Below, one piece after another: positions 5,238 to 6,798 of a stretch of DNA of 6,798 nt. The notes beneath the pieces were generated by a model. The model made no database searches, had not been told where the DNA came from, and saw only the letters and a program-made list of their open reading frames with translations. The stretch spans positions 6,994-13,791 of the forward strand of contig JAMCTB010000245.1 of NCBI GenBank assembly GCA_023380955.1, given 5' to 3'. The stretch comes from Chloroflexota bacterium (lineage in GTDB: Bacteria; Chloroflexota; UBA6077). Numbering within the stretch: position 1 is the stretch's first letter; every line of letters begins with the position of its first letter. The translations under genes and the position numbers were made by a program.

Positions 5238-5954
5238 ATGGAGCTGCCCGGCGAGACTGCCTCCACCCCGATGTGGCCCGAGGGGGAGGTCGCAGGAAAA
5301 CCCGAGCTGGAGAACAGGATCGCGCAGGCCGATCTACCTCGAGGACGCTCGGCGGTCAAGGGCTGGCTACTCGAGTTTCTCCAGACGGTGCTGCTCACCG
5401 TGATCCTCTTCGCCGCAGTGCGGTCCGTCGTCCAGAACTTCCAGATCGACGGACCCAGCATGCAGCCCACCCTCAGGAGCGGCCAGTACCTGCTGGTCAA
5501 CAAGATGACATACCTGCGTCTGGAGGGCCCTCCCCTTCAGATGGTCCGCGGGGCAGGTCTATTCCAGGGGGATGGACAGCGAGCCTACCCCTTCGGCGGT
5601 CCGCAGCGGGGGGACATCATCGTCTTCCGGGAGCCGATCCCTCCCTACGTCGACCTGGTCAAGAGAGTGATAGCCCTGCCCGGCGACCAGGTGGTGATCG
5701 ATCGGGGCCGCGTCTACGTCAACGGCACCCCTCTCGAGGAGGAGTACGTCCGGGCCGTTCCCTCCTACAGCCTTTCCCCTCAACAGGTGCCTCCCGGCAG
5801 CTTCTTCGTCCTGGGGGATAACCGCCCCGTCAGCAGCGATTCCCATCTCTGGGGGTTTGTGCCCGAGGCCAACGTGATAGGCAAGGCCTGGGTCCGCTAC
5901 TGGCCCCCCGAGCAATGGGGAGTGCTGGCCAACCCCCTCCACGCGAAGGACTGA
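5238..5954 (+). CDS. lepB: Signal peptidase I
   Basis: This 238-residue, type I (S26) signal peptidase removes signal peptides from exported proteins at the outer face of the cytoplasmic membrane. After a charged N-terminus of about 42 residues there is one membrane anchor (about 44-63, WLLEFLQTVLLTVILFAAVR). Then come box B IDGPSMQPTL with the catalytic Ser74, box C RGDIIVF, box D KRVIALPGD with the general-base Lys142, and box E GDNRPVSSDSHLWGFVP (193-209). The usual DSR is DSH here. About 30 residues between boxes B and C (LRLEGPP to FGGP) and the YWPPEQWG tail resemble Chloroflexota-type enzymes as I recall them. ATG 5238 is preceded by GAGG with a five-base spacer. A TATAAT box lies 69 bases upstream. 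The gene is divergent from the CDF unit and probably monocistronic. Confidence 0.95.
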   Translation: MELPGETASTPMWPEGEVAGKPELENRIAQADLPRGRSAVKGWLLEFLQTVLLTVILFAAVRSVVQNFQIDGPSMQPTLRSGQYLLVNKMTYLRLEGPPLQMVRGAGLFQGDGQRAYPFGGPQRGDIIVFREPIPPYVDLVKRVIALPGDQVVIDRGRVYVNGTPLEEEYVRAVPSYSLSPQQVPPGSFFVLGDNRPVSSDSHLWGFVPEANVIGKAWVRYWPPEQWGVLANPLHAKD

Positions 5955-5970
5955 CATCCACCTGTCGGAG

Positions 5971-5992
5971 CCGGCGCCGTCCCTGACGCCGG
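5971..5992 (+). other. Stem-loop after lepB
   Basis: CCGGCG (5971-5976) and CGCCGG (5987-5992) can form a six-bp GC stem with a ten-base loop, 16 bases after the lepB stop. No T-tract follows, so it is at best a weak or factor-assisted terminator. Confidence 0.3.
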
Positions 5993-5995
5993 GGG

Positions 5996-6041
5996 ATTCA
6001 GCTAATCCTCAGCTTTCCTTCAGCTCTACTTCAGCATTCTG
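5996..6041 (+). promoter_or_regulatory. Four 11-bp-spaced TCAGC direct repeats, likely response-regulator operator
   Basis: TCAGC occurs at 5998, 6009, 6020 and 6031, exactly 11 bases apart, with the common form CTTCAGCTNNN. A further copy in inverted orientation (GCTGA, 6049-6053) follows. Direct repeats with an 11-base period, one helical turn, are the usual binding pattern of OmpR/PhoB-family winged-helix response regulators. The array ends 15 bases before the -10 box at 6057 and covers the -35 region, as in activator-dependent Pho-type promoters. Salmonella tctCBA is controlled by TctD, a regulator of this same family, so a TctD-like activator is a reasonable inference. Phosphate control by a PhoP-like protein is the main alternative. 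Confidence 0.65.
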
Positions 6042-6056
6042 AGGGTTGGCTGAAGA

Positions 6057-6062
6057 TATTAT
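6057..6062 (+). promoter_or_regulatory. -10 box for tctBA
   Basis: TATTAT (one mismatch to TATAAT) lies just after the 11-bp repeat array. The position for a -35 at 17 bases is GCATTC, no match, and lies in the last repeat unit, consistent with activator dependence. The leader to the tctB start is about 100 bases. I saw no recognisable regulatory RNA in it. Confidence 0.5.
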
Positions 6063-6170
6063 GGCTCCTATCGCCCCTCGCCCCCCGGACAGTCTCTAGA
6101 GGTATGCCTCCTCCGACCTCACGCAGACTCGGTTGCGGCGTCGCACCTATCCTTGCACATCAGGTGGAGT

Positions 6171-6629
6171 ATGAAACGTCCCTACCAGGTCACCGGCATC
6201 GTGTTCATCCTGTTCTCGGCCTTCATCGCCCGGGAGTCGGTGGAACTCAAGTTCTACACCTCCCTGGGACCCGGTCCCGGCTTCTTCCCCTTCTGGCTCT
6301 CCGTCTTCCTCGGCGCCCTAGCGGCCGTCATGCTGTACCAGGCCACCTTCAAGCCCCAGGACCCGATGCCGGCGGACTTCTTCGCCAACGCCAAGGGCTA
6401 CCTGCGAGCGGGCGCCATCCTCCTCGCCCTGGTTGCCAGCGTGGTCCTCATGGAGCCTCTCGGCTTCCGGCTGATGATGCTACTTTTCTACCTCTTCCTG
6501 CTCTTCGCCCTGGGCCGGCAGAACATCCTGGTCACCATCGCCGTCGCTCTAGGCGGCAGTTGGGGCGTCTATCAGGTGTTCGTCGAGTATCTCAAGGTCC
6601 CGCTCCCCATCGGGATCTTCGGCATATAG
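6171..6629 (+). CDS. tctB: Tripartite tricarboxylate transporter small membrane subunit TctB
   Basis: The 152-residue product has the usual length and four-span layout of TctB, the small integral membrane subunit of tripartite tricarboxylate transporters. These import citrate and other carboxylates with a periplasmic binding protein (TctC) and a 12-span subunit (TctA). Hallmark: SLGPGPGFFPFW (31-42) between spans 1 and 2. Hydrophobic segments run about 7-25, 38-60, 84-103 with 106-122, and 126-143. The start is ATG 6171, with AGGTG at 6162-6166 as ribosome site. An upstream in-frame TTG at 6153 has no such site. tctA starts nine bases after the stop, so the two form an operon. The upstream gene is lepB, so the usual tctC-tctB-tctA order is not present here and the binding protein must be encoded elsewhere. 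Confidence 0.9.
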   Translation: MKRPYQVTGIVFILFSAFIARESVELKFYTSLGPGPGFFPFWLSVFLGALAAVMLYQATFKPQDPMPADFFANAKGYLRAGAILLALVASVVLMEPLGFRLMMLLFYLFLLFALGRQNILVTIAVALGGSWGVYQVFVEYLKVPLPIGIFGI

Positions 6630-6638
6630 GAGGATTTG

Positions 6639-6784
6639 GTGGAAAGTCTTCAACTGCTCGCCCACGGCTTCACCATCGCCCTGCAGCCTACCAACCTGCT
6701 GTTCGCCGTCATGGGCTGCATCCTCGGGACCGTGATCGGCGTCCTGCCCGGTGTTGGCCCCGCGGCCGGCACCGCCATCCTGAT
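6639..6784 (+). CDS. tctA: Tripartite tricarboxylate transporter large subunit TctA, N-terminal fragment
   Basis: Only the first 48 codons of the roughly 500-residue TctA are present. GTG 6639 follows AGGAGG (6628-6633), which overlaps the tctB stop codon, with a five-base spacer, so translation is probably coupled. The residues MESLQLLAHGFTIAL, then PTNLLFAVMGCILGTVIGVLPGVGPAAGTAIL, match the TctA N-terminus, including the conserved GVLPGxGPAAG loop after the first span. The natural sequence should continue with a residue pattern such as IPLT, but from 6785 the bases are Illumina adapter, so the apparent residues DRKS at the end are artificial. The truncation is an assembly artefact, not a biological one. 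Confidence 0.9.
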
Positions 6785-6798
6785 AGATCGGAAGAGCA
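6785..6798 (+). other. Illumina TruSeq adapter remnant (not genomic)
   Basis: AGATCGGAAGAGCA is exactly the first 14 bases of the TruSeq read-1 adapter. It interrupts the conserved TctA reading frame at a point where the family sequence would continue. It should be trimmed. Confidence 0.95.

Noticed and set aside
5996..6041. The 11-bp repeats as a CRISPR array or plasmid-type iterons
   Set aside because: Units are far too short and close for CRISPR. Four copies before a promoter without a replication gene do not suggest an origin.
6029..6055. CTTCAGC/GCTGAAG inverted pair as a lepB terminator
   Set aside because: It has a 13-base loop and is followed by ATATTAT, not a T-tract. The regular 11-bp direct repeats and the adjacent -10 fit an operator better.
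1..6798. tRNA, rRNA, insertion sequence or phage genes
   Set aside because: I found no cloverleaf, rRNA-like stretch, transposase or integrase. The livK break shows no flanking terminal repeats.

Overview
The window looks like a high-GC bacterial contig end, probably from a shotgun metagenome. The last 14 bases match the start of the Illumina TruSeq adapter, and the left end lies in repeat-like, palindrome-rich sequence. My leading guess for the source is Chloroflexota. The grounds are the signal peptidase layout (an insert after the catalytic Ser box, an SSDSH box and a YWPPEQWG tail), the repeat style at 1-125 and the high GC. A deep-branching Bacillota is the main alternative. GTG and TTG starts behind strong AGGAGG-type ribosome sites are common here.

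Layout, left to right. Positions 1-125 hold repeat-like DNA with two perfect palindromes. Then comes a glycerolipid acyltransferase-like gene (+, 278-1114). It converges on a multi-span LPG-synthase-TM/flippase-like membrane protein (-, 1150-2127). That gene is divergent from a GtrA-family membrane protein (+, 2301-2801). A strong hairpin terminator at 2820-2862 separates gtrA from a convergent 77-residue membrane protein (-, 2876-3109). Positions 3110-3444 contain no convincing gene. Positions 3448-3957 hold a broken LivK-type amino-acid-binding protein, truncated at both ends, with a frameshift and a stop.

The most informative part is 3950-5105 on the minus strand: a cation diffusion facilitator (CDF) metal exporter with a long leader. 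The leader folds into a four-helix element that matches the NiCo (czcD) riboswitch junction by junction. It is followed by an intrinsic terminator whose strands compete with the aptamer's P1 and P4. A TTGTTG-17-TATAAT promoter lies at its head. This implies metal-gated antitermination of the exporter, with Co(II), Ni(II) or Fe(II) as the likely signal.

To the right, signal peptidase I (lepB, 5238-5954) is transcribed divergently from the CDF gene. After it come four TCAGC direct repeats at an exact 11-base period, placed just upstream of a -10 box. This is the geometry of an OmpR/PhoB-type response-regulator operator. They precede tctB (6171-6629) and the start of tctA (6639 to the contig end), the membrane subunits of a tripartite tricarboxylate transporter. 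No tctC lies upstream in this window.
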